Of a stretch of DNA of 64,000 bases, positions 32,714-41,047 are shown one piece after another; the first letter of the stretch is position 1, and each line of letters opens with the position of its first letter. A program made the translations under genes and the position numbers. This DNA is from JAKQIM01 sp029557965 (GTDB taxonomy: Bacteria > Chloroflexota > Anaerolineae > Anaerolineales > UBA4823), in assembly GCA_035341015.1 (NCBI GenBank), contig DAOQUL010000009.1, forward strand, positions 1-64,000. Reading direction: 5' to 3'. Under the pieces are notes generated by a model. That model was not told where the DNA came from. It did not search any database and saw only the letters and a program-made list of their open reading frames with translations.

Positions 32714-33454
32714 TCAGGCAGCGGCTTGCCAGGGGCAGAGGCGGCGCTCCAGCCAATCAACCGTAAAGTACAGGCCAAGGCCCAGCAGGCTCATGGCCAC
32801 AATGCCGGCATACATGGCGGGGTAATCAAAGAGGGTAGAGCCGTTATAGTAGATGTAATAACCCAGGCCCTTTTGGGTGGCGAATAATTCTGCCACGTAA
32901 AGGACGGCTACCGCAGTGCCCACCGATTGGCGCAGGGCTGTGAGCACGGCGGGCAGGCTGGCGGGCAGGTAGACGAAGCGGAAGAGGGCCCGGCGGCCTG
33001 CTCCCAGCGAGCGCACGCTCTGGATCAGCTCGGGGCGCAGGGCGGCGGCCTGGTCACGCACCAAGACCAGCACCTGGAAGAAGAGAATAATGAAGATGAT
33101 GACGATCTTGGGCAGGTCGCCAATGCCAAAGAGCAGCAGGACCACCGGCACGAAGACAACCTTGGGAATGGGGTAGAGCAAGTAAACCAGGGGCGAGAGT
33201 AGGCGGTTCAGCCTGGGGGATTGGCCCAAGATGAGCCCGGCAGGGGCCGCCAGGGCCACCGCCAGCAAAGTGCTGGCGGCCACGCGCCACAGGCTGACCA
33301 GAAAATGCAGGGGCAGGTCGCCGTTCAATTCTTTCACGAAGGCTATGCCAACCAAGAGCGGCGAGGGCAGGATGGGCTTATTGATGGCCCAGGCGGCAAG
33401 CTGCCACAGCACCAGCAGGGCCAGCACGGCATACAGCAGGTCGCGGCGTCTCAT
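32714..33454 (-). CDS. ABC transporter permease (SsuC/TauC type)
   Basis: A 246-residue inner-membrane permease with about six helices. The cytoplasmic coupling loop is RSLGAGRRALFRFVYLPASL (E-A-A variant). The layout is that of nitrate/sulfonate/taurine and riboflavin/pyrimidine-type importers. The ATG 33454 overlaps the ATPase stop by 4 bp (TCAT on the plus strand); a longer reading would only add a basic tail. It is last of the ubiD-substrate-binding-ATPase-permease operon. Confidence 0.9.
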   Translation of the reverse strand: MRRRDLLYAVLALLVLWQLAAWAINKPILPSPLLVGIAFVKELNGDLPLHFLVSLWRVAASTLLAVALAAPAGLILGQSPRLNRLLSPLVYLLYPIPKVVFVPVVLLLFGIGDLPKIVIIFIILFFQVLVLVRDQAAALRPELIQSVRSLGAGRRALFRFVYLPASLPAVLTALRQSVGTAVAVLYVAELFATQKGLGYYIYYNGSTLFDYPAMYAGIVAMSLLGLGLYFTVDWLERRLCPWQAAA

Positions 33455-34212
33455 GCCGCCTCCATGCGCTGGCGCAGCTCGCGGCACAAGGCGGTGTAAT
33501 CGGCGCTGTAGCGGTAACCAGGGCTGCCCGCAGAGGGGTTTTCGATCACCTGGGCCTGGGTATTGGGGATGCGGCTGAGCAGCAGGATGCGCTGCCCGAT
33601 ATAAGCAGCCTCTTCGATGGCGTGCGTGATCAACACCAGGGTCAGGTTTTGTTCGCTGTAAAGTTCTAGCGTCAGCGCTTGCAGACCCTCGCGCGTGGGG
33701 GCGTCGATGGATGAGAAGGGCTCGTCCATGAGCAAGAGATCGGGCTTGAGGGCCAGGGTGCGGGCGATGGCGGTGCGCTGCCGCTGACCGCCGGAGAGCT
33801 GGTGGGGATATTTCTCAGCCTGGTCTGAAAGGCCCAGGCGCTCCAGCCAGGGTTGGACATCTTTTTCAGGGATGTAATTGGGTGGGGCGTGTTTGCCATC
33901 TGGCCCGTAGAAGTTGCGCACGCGCAGGCCCAGGGCGGCATTTTGGCGCACCGTGGCCCAGGGCAAGAGGCCGTAATCTTGCAAGATGAGCCCGGTGCGA
34001 GGGCGCGGCCGGGCCAGGGACTGCCCATCCACCCGCACATGCCCACAGGTCGGGAAGCGCAGGCCAGCCAGCAGGTAGAGCAGGGTGGTCTTGCCGCAGC
34101 CCGATGGTCCCAGCACAGTCCAGGCCTGGCCGCGCCCAACCTGCCAGGAGTAATCCTGGAAGATGGGGGGGCTGCCAGGATAGGCGTAGGTGACCGAATC
34201 GAGCTGGAGCAT
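33451..34212 (-). CDS. ABC transporter ATP-binding protein
   Basis: A 253-residue ATPase. Walker A is LGPSGCGKTT (residues 35-44), the signature is LSGGQRQRTAIARTLA, Walker B is LLLMDEPFSSID and the switch His is in LVLITHAIEEA. It matches the SsuB/TauB group that energises the permease encoded next. The start follows the substrate-binding gene by 5 bp, so the three transporter genes are clearly co-transcribed. Confidence 0.93.
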   Translation of the reverse strand: MLQLDSVTYAYPGSPPIFQDYSWQVGRGQAWTVLGPSGCGKTTLLYLLAGLRFPTCGHVRVDGQSLARPRPRTGLILQDYGLLPWATVRQNAALGLRVRNFYGPDGKHAPPNYIPEKDVQPWLERLGLSDQAEKYPHQLSGGQRQRTAIARTLALKPDLLLMDEPFSSIDAPTREGLQALTLELYSEQNLTLVLITHAIEEAAYIGQRILLLSRIPNTQAQVIENPSAGSPGYRYSADYTALCRELRQRMEAA

Positions 34213-34217
34213 ACCGC

Positions 34218-35168
34218 TTACGGCAAGAAGGCCGGGTTGACCGAATCGGAATAGGGCAGGTCAACGGCCAGCAAGCCCTTGGCTTGCATCCAGGCTAACA
34301 CATCGGCCCACTGTGCCTGGCTGGGAACCCCGGCAGCGGGGTAGGGCGGAACCTGGTAGCTGCCCATGATGGGCGCGGGAACCAACTTTTGCTCGCTGAG
34401 CAAACTGCTCCAGCGGGTGGGGTCGGCGTTGATCATCTGGGTGGCTTTTTCGACGGCTGCCAGGAAGGCGCGGATGGCCTCGGGGTGGGCGTCGATGATC
34501 TCTTTGCGAAAGGCGATGGTGCTGTAAGCATATTCGGGGTGGCTGGAGCCATCCAGAATGATCTGCGCGCCCTGTTGGGCGGCGAGGAAAGCGAGCGGGT
34601 CGGGCAGCAAGGCGGCCGAGAGCTCGCCAGAGCCAAGCAGGCTCATGCGATCTGGCATCTTGGGGATGGCGATGGTTTCAATTGCCTCAGGGTCAAGGCC
34701 CTCGGCCTGCAAGAAGCGGTCGGTGAGGTATTCAATGACCGTACCTTGCGAGATGCCAATCTGTACACCCTGCAGGCCATCCACCGTGGTGATGCCGCTC
34801 TGCCCAGAGGCCAGGATGTAGAATGCACCGTATTCTGGCGTGGCAGTGATGGCATAACGCACGATCTGCACCTGAAGCGTGTCTTTGTTGTAAAGGGCGG
34901 TGGCGACGGGGTCGTTGATCATGCCATCGGCCTGCCCGGCAATGATGAGCTGGTCGCGTTCGGCGGCGGATGCAGCAGAGATGAATGCCACCTGGACGCC
35001 TTGCTGTTCGAAGAGCCCTTCTTGCTGGGCCACGAACATGGGCAGGGCATCCATGATGGGCAAAACGGCAAAGCGCAGGGTGACCGCCTCAGCCGGTGAA
35101 GCCTGGGTGCAGGCGGTGAGGATCAGCGCCAGGATGGTAAGGAACACAAAAAATGGATACCGTCTCAT
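34218..35168 (-). CDS. ABC transporter substrate-binding lipoprotein (NMT1/SsuA-like)
   Basis: A 316-residue lipoprotein with lipobox LILTAC. The mature part LRFAVLPIMDALPMFVAQQE, GQADGMINDPVATALY and GVQIGISQGTVIEYL is typical of NMT1/ThiY/SsuA-type periplasmic-binding proteins for small aromatic, sulfonate or pyrimidine compounds. ATG 35168 has an upstream AGGAG. It is placed between a UbiD-family decarboxylase and the ATPase/permease genes, so the ligand could be linked to the aromatic precursor handled by UbiD; this is inference. Confidence 0.88.
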   Translation of the reverse strand: MRRYPFFVFLTILALILTACTQASPAEAVTLRFAVLPIMDALPMFVAQQEGLFEQQGVQVAFISAASAAERDQLIIAGQADGMINDPVATALYNKDTLQVQIVRYAITATPEYGAFYILASGQSGITTVDGLQGVQIGISQGTVIEYLTDRFLQAEGLDPEAIETIAIPKMPDRMSLLGSGELSAALLPDPLAFLAAQQGAQIILDGSSHPEYAYSTIAFRKEIIDAHPEAIRAFLAAVEKATQMINADPTRWSSLLSEQKLVPAPIMGSYQVPPYPAAGVPSQAQWADVLAWMQAKGLLAVDLPYSDSVNPAFLP

Positions 35169-35193
35169 AAAATATATATCTCCTAATGCGAGC

Positions 35194-36663
35194 TTACTTT
35201 TCAATTCCGAGCCGCTTCCAGAGGGTGTCGATGCGGGATTGGACAGCCGGGTCCATGCGGGCAGCCTCGGGCCAGCCGCGCGTGTAACCTTCTTGGGGCA
35301 GCTTGGCGGTGGCGTCGATGCCGATCTTGCCGCCGAAGGAATGTTGGTACGAGGCATGATCCAGGTGGTCTACGGGGCCATCGGCGATGACCACGTCGCG
35401 CGACCAATCTACGTTGCCCAGGGCCTGCCAGGCCGCCTGAGAGAGGTTCTGCACATCCACCCACTCGTCAAAGATGACGACGGCCTTGGTGAGCGACATG
35501 AGCGCCAGCCCCCACAGGCCAAAGATGACCTTGCGGGCATGGCCCGGGAAGCGCTTTTTGATCGAGACCAGGGCCAGGTTGTGGAAGCCCCCCTCGGCAG
35601 GCAGGTTGAAATCTACCACCTCGGGCAAGAAGATGCGCAGGAGGGGTAAGAAAAGGCGCTCGGTGGCTTTGCCCATCCAGACATCCTCCATCGGCGGGAT
35701 ACCGACAATGGTGGCGGGATAGATGGGGTCTTTGCGGTGGGTGATGGCGGTGACATGGAAGACCGGGAAAAGCTCCACCGGGGTGTAATAGCCGGTGTGG
35801 TCGCCAAAGGGGCCTTCGGGCAGGTGCTCGCTGGGGTCCACATAGCCTTCAATGACGATCTCGGCCTGAGCGGGCACTTCAAGAGGTTGGGTGATGCAGT
35901 CCACGAAGGAGATGGGTGCGCCGCGCAGGTAACCGGCAAGCAGATATTCATCGATGTTGGGCGGCAGGGGGGCCGAGGCACACCAGATGCTGGCTGGATC
36001 GCCCCCCAAGACGATGGCGGCAGGAATGGCTTCTTTGGACAGGCGCTGGGCGGTGCGTTGGTGCTCGGCGCCGCCTTTATGACGCTGCCAATGCACCAGC
36101 AAACGGCGCTCGTCCACCACCTGCAGGCGGTACATACCCACATTGCGGGTGCCGGTCTGGGGGTCGCGGGTGATGACCTGGGGTAATGTAATGAAGCGTC
36201 CGCCATCTTGCGGCCAGGATTTGAGGATGGGCAGTTGCTCGAGGGAGGCGTCAGTGGTGTGGATGACAGCCTGCACCGGGGCGCGGCGCACCTTGTGCGG
36301 CCTCAAGCCAATGGATTTGAAGACGCCGAAGAAATCTTGCCCGCGGCCGAGGGTTTCAGCCAGTCCAGAGGGCAAACGCATGTCCAACAGCTTGCCCAGG
36401 CGCTGGTTCAGCTCGTCCAGGTCTTGCACGCCCAGGGCCCATGCCATGCGCTGAGCCGAACCAAAGGCGTTGATCAGCAGCGGGATCTCTGAGCCGGTCA
36501 CGTGCTCGAAGAGCAGGGCCTTATTCAGCTCGGGTGGGCCTTTGATCACCCGGTCAGTGATCTCAGTGATCTCAAGCTCGGCCGAAACAGGCTGTGTAAT
36601 GCGAACGAGCTGGCGGCGTTCCTCGAGTAATTTTATAAAATCGCGCAGATTCTGAAATGTCAT
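35194..36663 (-). CDS. UbiD-family decarboxylase (probable menaquinone pathway)
   Basis: A 489-residue prenylated-FMN-dependent decarboxylase. The prFMN/metal region is NVGMYRLQVVDERRLLVHW followed by QRHKGGAEH, and the catalytic Glu region is PEGPFGDHTGYYTPVE. C-terminal KIGIDATAKLPQEGY is also a family hallmark. With the UbiA-type prenyltransferase 3 kb away it probably removes the carboxyl group in quinone biosynthesis. No UbiX gene, needed to make prFMN, is visible in the window. First gene of the operon with the ABC importer. Confidence 0.92.
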   Translation of the reverse strand: MTFQNLRDFIKLLEERRQLVRITQPVSAELEITEITDRVIKGPPELNKALLFEHVTGSEIPLLINAFGSAQRMAWALGVQDLDELNQRLGKLLDMRLPSGLAETLGRGQDFFGVFKSIGLRPHKVRRAPVQAVIHTTDASLEQLPILKSWPQDGGRFITLPQVITRDPQTGTRNVGMYRLQVVDERRLLVHWQRHKGGAEHQRTAQRLSKEAIPAAIVLGGDPASIWCASAPLPPNIDEYLLAGYLRGAPISFVDCITQPLEVPAQAEIVIEGYVDPSEHLPEGPFGDHTGYYTPVELFPVFHVTAITHRKDPIYPATIVGIPPMEDVWMGKATERLFLPLLRIFLPEVVDFNLPAEGGFHNLALVSIKKRFPGHARKVIFGLWGLALMSLTKAVVIFDEWVDVQNLSQAAWQALGNVDWSRDVVIADGPVDHLDHASYQHSFGGKIGIDATAKLPQEGYTRGWPEAARMDPAVQSRIDTLWKRLGIEK

Positions 36664-36692
36664 TTAGACCCTTTTGCAATAAAACCGGGCAG

Positions 36693-36698
36693 ATTATA
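36693..36698 (-). promoter_or_regulatory. -10 element for the ubiD operon
   Basis: TATAAT on the minus strand, 30 bases before the ATG at 36663; the -35 is poor. It is divergent from the strong plus-strand promoter at 36711-36739. Confidence 0.4.
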
Positions 36699-36710
36699 GC
36701 ACGTTTTCGC

Positions 36711-36739
36711 TTGACACTTTTCATACCCTATTCTACAAT
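36711..36739 (+). promoter_or_regulatory. Near-consensus sigma-70 promoter for the roadblock operon
   Basis: TTGACA (36711-36716), 17-bp spacer, TACAAT (36734-36739). Transcription should start near 36746, leaving a leader of about 97 nt before the TTG start codon at 36843. It is the best promoter in the window and implies strong housekeeping expression. Confidence 0.8.
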
Positions 36740-36842
36740 AGTACAGCACAGCACTCTACTTTGAAGAGCTGGTCCTTGCACCACTGGAAGGGCTTGCGGA
36801 ATTTTTTCCAATGGCCCGAATTTTACAACGAGGAGTAATGCC

Positions 36843-37214
36843 TTGACCAAATCACGCTCCCAAATGATGGTTGACCGGTTGCGAGACTTGCAGGCTTCTT
36901 CACCGGATATTGAGGCTTCAGCAGTTGTCAGTGTTGATGGTTTGACAATTGCTTCTGCGCTGCCGCAAGGGGTTGAAGAAGACCGCGTCGCGGCGATGTC
37001 AGCAGCCATGCTTTCCCTGGGCGAACGAATTGCGTCTGAATTGGGGCGTGGCTCGCTGGAACAGGTTTATATCAAAGGGGTAAACGGCTATGTCGTGCTC
37101 ATGTCGGTCGGTGAAGAGGCGGTCTTGACCGCCCTGGCTCGTGAGCAAGCCAAGCTGGGGCTGATTTTCCTGGACATGCGCCGAGCTACCGAAGCGCTCT
37201 CCAAACTCATTTAG
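36843..37214 (+). CDS. Roadblock/LC7 domain protein
   Basis: A 123-residue single-domain protein. VDRLRDLQASSPDIEASAVV then SVDGLTIASALPQGVEEDRV and the later VYIKGVNGYVVLMSVGEEAV define the roadblock/LC7 fold. Bacterial members such as MglB act as GTPase regulators or scaffolds. No small GTPase gene is adjacent. The start is TTG 36843 with SD AGGAG seven bases upstream; the ATG at 36838 is out of frame and meets a stop after two codons. First of a three-gene signalling operon. Confidence 0.88.
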   Translation: MTKSRSQMMVDRLRDLQASSPDIEASAVVSVDGLTIASALPQGVEEDRVAAMSAAMLSLGERIASELGRGSLEQVYIKGVNGYVVLMSVGEEAVLTALAREQAKLGLIFLDMRRATEALSKLI

Positions 37215-37228
37215 ACTGGTGGAGAATT

Positions 37229-37864
37229 ATGGAACCAATCCCAAAGAGCGGCTACTACTACGCAAATAAGATCGTCCTGATCACGATCAAGGCGCTTGAG
37301 GACGTGATGGGTAAGAATGGCTTGAATGCTATTCTTAACCTGGCCCACCTGCCTAACCTGATCGATAACTACCCTCCCGATAACCTGGCAAAAGAGTTTG
37401 ATTTTGCCGATTTTACGGCGATCCAGATGGCTTTGGAGGAGATGTACGGCCCGCGCGGTGGGCGCGGCCTGGCGCTGCGTGCTGGGCGGGCAGCCTTTGC
37501 GGATGCTTTGCGCAATTTTGGCGCGTTGGCGGGCGCCAGCGACCTGGCGTTCAAGGTGCTGCCGATGCAGACCAAGCTGCGCATTGGTATCCCGGCCATG
37601 GCGAAGATCTTCAGCCAGATCAGCGATCAGTACTCCACCGTCGAAGAAAAAGAGAACGAGTTCATCTACACGATTCACCGCTGCCCGCAGTGTTGGAGCC
37701 GTCAGGGAATGGACAAACCGGTGTGCTTCATCGGCGCTGGGCTGCTGCAAGAAGGCCTGAAGTGGGTTTCGGGTGGCAGCGAGTTCCGCGTGAATGAGTC
37801 AAAGTGTATTGCGATGGGCGAGGGAGTCTGCGAATACACGATCCAGAAGACCCCGATCAGTTAG
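37229..37864 (+). CDS. V4R-domain protein
   Basis: A 211-residue protein. The C-terminal part, with CPQCW, a Gly-rich turn and the end FRVNESKCIAMGEGVCEYTI, is the V4R (4-vinyl reductase) small-molecule-binding fold, usually with Cys ligands. The N-terminal helical part NKIVLITIKALEDVMGKNGL is also typical of BchJ-like and regulatory V4R proteins. Here, between a roadblock gene and a response-regulator gene, a sensory rather than a bacteriochlorophyll role is likely. It starts 14 bp after the roadblock stop. Confidence 0.8.
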   Translation: MEPIPKSGYYYANKIVLITIKALEDVMGKNGLNAILNLAHLPNLIDNYPPDNLAKEFDFADFTAIQMALEEMYGPRGGRGLALRAGRAAFADALRNFGALAGASDLAFKVLPMQTKLRIGIPAMAKIFSQISDQYSTVEEKENEFIYTIHRCPQCWSRQGMDKPVCFIGAGLLQEGLKWVSGGSEFRVNESKCIAMGEGVCEYTIQKTPIS

Positions 37865-37872
37865 GTATCGCT

Positions 37873-38718
37873 GTGGCAGAGCCAAAACCGGTTATTCTAA
37901 TCGTCGAAGACGACCTGGACGTGGCTGAAATGGTCAACGCCTATTTTAACGTCCAGGGTTATGAAGTGCGCACGGTCAACTGGGGTGAAGATGCGGTGCG
38001 GTCGTGCCAGGCCTCGCCGCCCGACCTGGTGATCTTGGATATCCGCTTGCCAGATATTGATGGCTTTGAGGTGGCTTACCGCCTGCGCAATAACCGCAAG
38101 ACCAAAGAGATCCCGATCATCTTTTTGACCGAAAAGCGGGCCCGCTCTGACCGTTTGCAGGGCCTGGAGCTTGGCGCGGACGACTACATCACCAAGCCGT
38201 TCGATGTGCAAGAACTGCGCTTGCGCGTGCGCAATGCGCTGCGCCGCTCGACCCAGGGTACCCTGACCAACCCGGTCACCAACCTGCCAGAAGGGGTGTT
38301 GGTAGAAGAGCGCCTGCAAGACTGCTTGAAGAACAACGAGTGGGCCATCATCCTGGTCTCGCTGCGCAACCTGGAAAAATTCCGCGAAACTTACGGTTTC
38401 GTGGCGGCTGATGATGTGCTGCGGGCGGTGAACTTGATGGTGCATAATGCCGTGCGCGAGGTAGGCGGCACGAGTGATTTCATCGGGCACCTGACGCCGG
38501 ATGACTTTGTGCTGGTCACTTCGCTGCAGAACCTGGCTGCCCTGCATGAGCGCATTCAAACTCGCCTGGAGCAATCGCTGGATTATTTCTACCCGCTCAA
38601 GGATCGAGAGCGCCGCCATCTGAAAGAGGGGCGGCTTAAACTGGACGTCCGGCAGGTGACTGCCAGCGATGGACCATTCAAAAGCCTGGCAGGGTTAAAG
38701 GCCAAACTGCTGCAATAG
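37873..38718 (+). CDS. Response regulator with degenerate GGDEF-like output domain
   Basis: A 281-residue protein. The receiver has the acidic pocket VEDD, the phosphoacceptor Asp56 in LVILDIRLPD, Thr in IIFLTEKRA and Lys108 in DYITKPF. The C-terminal 150 residues follow the diguanylate cyclase layout (NPVTNLPEGVLVEERL near the start) but the GGDEF position reads HLTPDDFVL, so it should not make cyclic-di-GMP. I take GTG 37873, 8 bp after the V4R stop; a reading from 37804 lies inside the V4R gene. No histidine kinase is adjacent. Confidence 0.88.
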   Translation: MAEPKPVILIVEDDLDVAEMVNAYFNVQGYEVRTVNWGEDAVRSCQASPPDLVILDIRLPDIDGFEVAYRLRNNRKTKEIPIIFLTEKRARSDRLQGLELGADDYITKPFDVQELRLRVRNALRRSTQGTLTNPVTNLPEGVLVEERLQDCLKNNEWAIILVSLRNLEKFRETYGFVAADDVLRAVNLMVHNAVREVGGTSDFIGHLTPDDFVLVTSLQNLAALHERIQTRLEQSLDYFYPLKDRERRHLKEGRLKLDVRQVTASDGPFKSLAGLKAKLLQ

Positions 38719-38740
38719 GCCACCCTGTAGATGATTGTGT

Positions 38741-38788
38741 GAAAACGAGTGTGATGCAGTGCCTCGGCGCCGCCTCACACTCGTTTTC
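38741..38788 (+). terminator. Terminator of the roadblock-V4R-response regulator operon
   Basis: A perfect 14-bp stem (GAAAACGAGTGTGA at 38741-38754 with 38775-38788) around a 20-nt loop. The right arm ends in TTTTC, so the base of the hairpin supplies an A/T-rich end as in intrinsic terminators. Confidence 0.65.
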
Positions 38789-38808
38789 AAGTAGCCCAAA
38801 AGACCCTT

Positions 38809-40170
38809 ATGCCTACCCATATTTTGCCAGCCCCCAGCTCTGAACTGCGTTGGAATCTGCGCCAGCTTTACGCGGATGTCTTTTGGTACGGCATGGTAGC
38901 CGGCAGTACGCTTTCTTTCCTGTCGGTATATGCGGCGCGCCTGGATGCCACCGGCTTCCAGATCGGCTTGCTGAGCGCAGGGCCGGCTTTGGTGAGCTTG
39001 CTGCTCACCTTGCCTGCCGGGCAGTGGTTGGAGCGGCACGCACTCTTGCGCACCACCTTCATCGCTTCAATCGTACAGCGCCTGGGGTTTGTGGTCTTGA
39101 TTGCCTTGCCCTGGATGTTCGCCAGCGCCGGAGGGCAGGTGCAGGGCATCGTGTGGATCACCCTGTTGATGTCGGCCCCTGGGACTCTGCTGTCGATCGC
39201 CTTCAATTCAACCCTGGCGGAGGTGCTGCCGGAGGAATGGCGCGCCCATGCCGTGGGGCGGCGCAATGCACTGGTGGCGGTCAGCGTGACGGCAACCACC
39301 CTGGCATGCGGGCAAATCTTGGATAAGGTCATCTTCCCGCTCAATTACCAGATCGTATTTGCCATTGGAGCGGCGGGGGCCCTGATGAGCAGCTACCACC
39401 TGGGGCGGCTCAAAGCCAGGGCCGCCGCCAGCCAAGAGGCTGCCGCGGCTGCAGCGGGTAATGCCATCATTAGCCCGGCGGCGGGCGCTCAGCCTGACGA
39501 AACGCAACCCCCTGCCCGGCAAGGCTGGTTGAGCCGTTTGAACAGGCTGTGGCGAGGGTTCTTAGCCCTGTTGCGGCCCAATCGGGCCGCCGCAGCCCAG
39601 GGCAAAGGGGGCTGGCTGCGCCTGGACGTGCTCCGGGGGCCGTTTGGGCCCTTCATGCTGGCCTATTTTGGATTTTATACCTTCCAATACTTTCCCCAGC
39701 CTATCTTCCCGTTGTTCTATGTCAACGAGTTGAAATTGAGCGATGGGATGATCAGCCTGGGTACAGCCATCTTCCACGGGGTGATGGTGATCTGCTCTCT
39801 ATATCTAAGCCGGGCCAGCGCCCGCTGGGGCCACCGCAAGCTGATGGTGGCAGGCGCCCTGCTGTTTGCGCAATATCCGCTGATGCTGTGGATGGGGCGC
39901 AGCGCCATCTGGTATTACGCCGCCTGCCTGATCGGCGGCGGGGTCTATGCTTTCCTGTCGGGCGGGTTGATCAACCGGCTGATGCAGCGCGTGCCAGCCA
40001 ATGACCGCCCGGCGTACATGGCGCTGCACAACCTGGCCTTGAACCTGGGCATCCTGGCGGGCTCGATGCTGGGGCCGGCGGTCGGAGAATGGATCGGGCT
40101 GAGAGAAACGATGTTGGTGGCGGTGGTGGTCAGGCTGGCGGCAGGCTGGATGCTGTATCGTTGGGGTTAA
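38809..40170 (+). CDS. Major facilitator superfamily transporter
   Basis: A 453-residue inner-membrane carrier with about twelve helices in two halves, divided by a hydrophilic Ala/Pro-rich cytoplasmic loop near residues 205-265. The A-like motif between helices 2 and 3 is AGQWLERHALLRTT, and SRASARWGHRKLMVAG is its counterpart in the second half. Substrate cannot be inferred. Its last 41 bp overlap the 3' end of rsmA on the opposite strand, so the two messages share antisense ends. Confidence 0.85.
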   Translation: MPTHILPAPSSELRWNLRQLYADVFWYGMVAGSTLSFLSVYAARLDATGFQIGLLSAGPALVSLLLTLPAGQWLERHALLRTTFIASIVQRLGFVVLIALPWMFASAGGQVQGIVWITLLMSAPGTLLSIAFNSTLAEVLPEEWRAHAVGRRNALVAVSVTATTLACGQILDKVIFPLNYQIVFAIGAAGALMSSYHLGRLKARAAASQEAAAAAAGNAIISPAAGAQPDETQPPARQGWLSRLNRLWRGFLALLRPNRAAAAQGKGGWLRLDVLRGPFGPFMLAYFGFYTFQYFPQPIFPLFYVNELKLSDGMISLGTAIFHGVMVICSLYLSRASARWGHRKLMVAGALLFAQYPLMLWMGRSAIWYYAACLIGGGVYAFLSGGLINRLMQRVPANDRPAYMALHNLALNLGILAGSMLGPAVGEWIGLRETMLVAVVVRLAAGWMLYRWG

Positions 40171-41047
40171 GCTGGTAAGCCTGGGTCAATTGCCCCCACT
40201 CAGACAAGGAGAGCGTTTCGGCGCGGCGTTGGGGGTCGATGCCGGCAGCAGAGAGCAGCTCGGCAGCGCGAGCGGGTGACCATTTCAGGCCACCGGAAAT
40301 GGAATTGCGCAGCGTCTTGCGCTTTTGGCTGAAACCGGCTTTGATGAGCTGGAAGAAATCTTCGAGCAGGGCAACAGGAATAGCAGGCGTATCGAACAGG
40401 TCGATGCGCACCACGGCTGAATCAACCTTGGGCGGGGGGTAGAAGGCCCCGGCAGGGATGTGGGCGGCGATGCTGGGTCGGCCGTACACCTGCACGCTCA
40501 ATGCCAACAGGCTCAGGTCGCCTGGCAGGGCGCAGATGCGCTGGGCCACCTCGCGCTGGACGGTGAGCACCATGCGCAGAGGGGGGCGTTCGGTTTCCAA
40601 CAGATGGCGCAGTAAAGCTGAAGTGATGTAGTAGGGGATGTTGGCGACAACCAGGTAACCGGGCGCCGGCATCAGCTCCACCGGGTTGAGGGCAAGGATA
40701 TCGCCCTGCACCAGGTGCACGTTGGGCATGCCGCCCAACACTTCCTCCAGGGGGCCAAAGAGGTCCGAATCCAATTCCACAGCCACCACCTGCCTGGCAG
40801 CGGCTGCCAGGTGACGGGTGAGGCTGCCCAGGCCGGGGCCGATCTCGAGAATATCGTGCTGAGGCAAGATCTCGGCTGCCATCACAATGCGGCGCAGGGC
40901 GGTTTCATCCAGCAAGAAATTCTGCCCCAGGCCCTTATCGGGGCGCAAGTGGTGGCGGCGCAGCAGGCCGGGCACGTCGAGCGGGCCGCCAGGCGGCAGG
41001 GGCGGGCCGGGTGGGTTGGTGCGGGAGGGCTTTAGGGAATGATCCAT
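40130..41047 (-). CDS. rsmA: 16S rRNA (adenine1518/1519-N6) dimethyltransferase
   Basis: A 305-residue KsgA/RsmA enzyme that dimethylates two adenines in helix 45 of 16S rRNA during 30S maturation. The signatures are KGLGQNFLLDE, DILEIGPGLGSLTRHLA, VAVELDSDL, VANIPYYITSALLRHL and FSQKRKTLRN. It overlaps the G5/3D-domain gene by 16 bp upstream. This pairing matches the conserved rpfB/yabE-ksgA neighbourhood of Gram-positive bacteria. The N-terminus has a Pro-rich extension of about 25 residues. Confidence 0.95.
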   Translation of the reverse strand: MDHSLKPSRTNPPGPPLPPGGPLDVPGLLRRHHLRPDKGLGQNFLLDETALRRIVMAAEILPQHDILEIGPGLGSLTRHLAAAARQVVAVELDSDLFGPLEEVLGGMPNVHLVQGDILALNPVELMPAPGYLVVANIPYYITSALLRHLLETERPPLRMVLTVQREVAQRICALPGDLSLLALSVQVYGRPSIAAHIPAGAFYPPPKVDSAVVRIDLFDTPAIPVALLEDFFQLIKAGFSQKRKTLRNSISGGLKWSPARAAELLSAAGIDPQRRAETLSLSEWGQLTQAYQLNPNDTASSLPPA

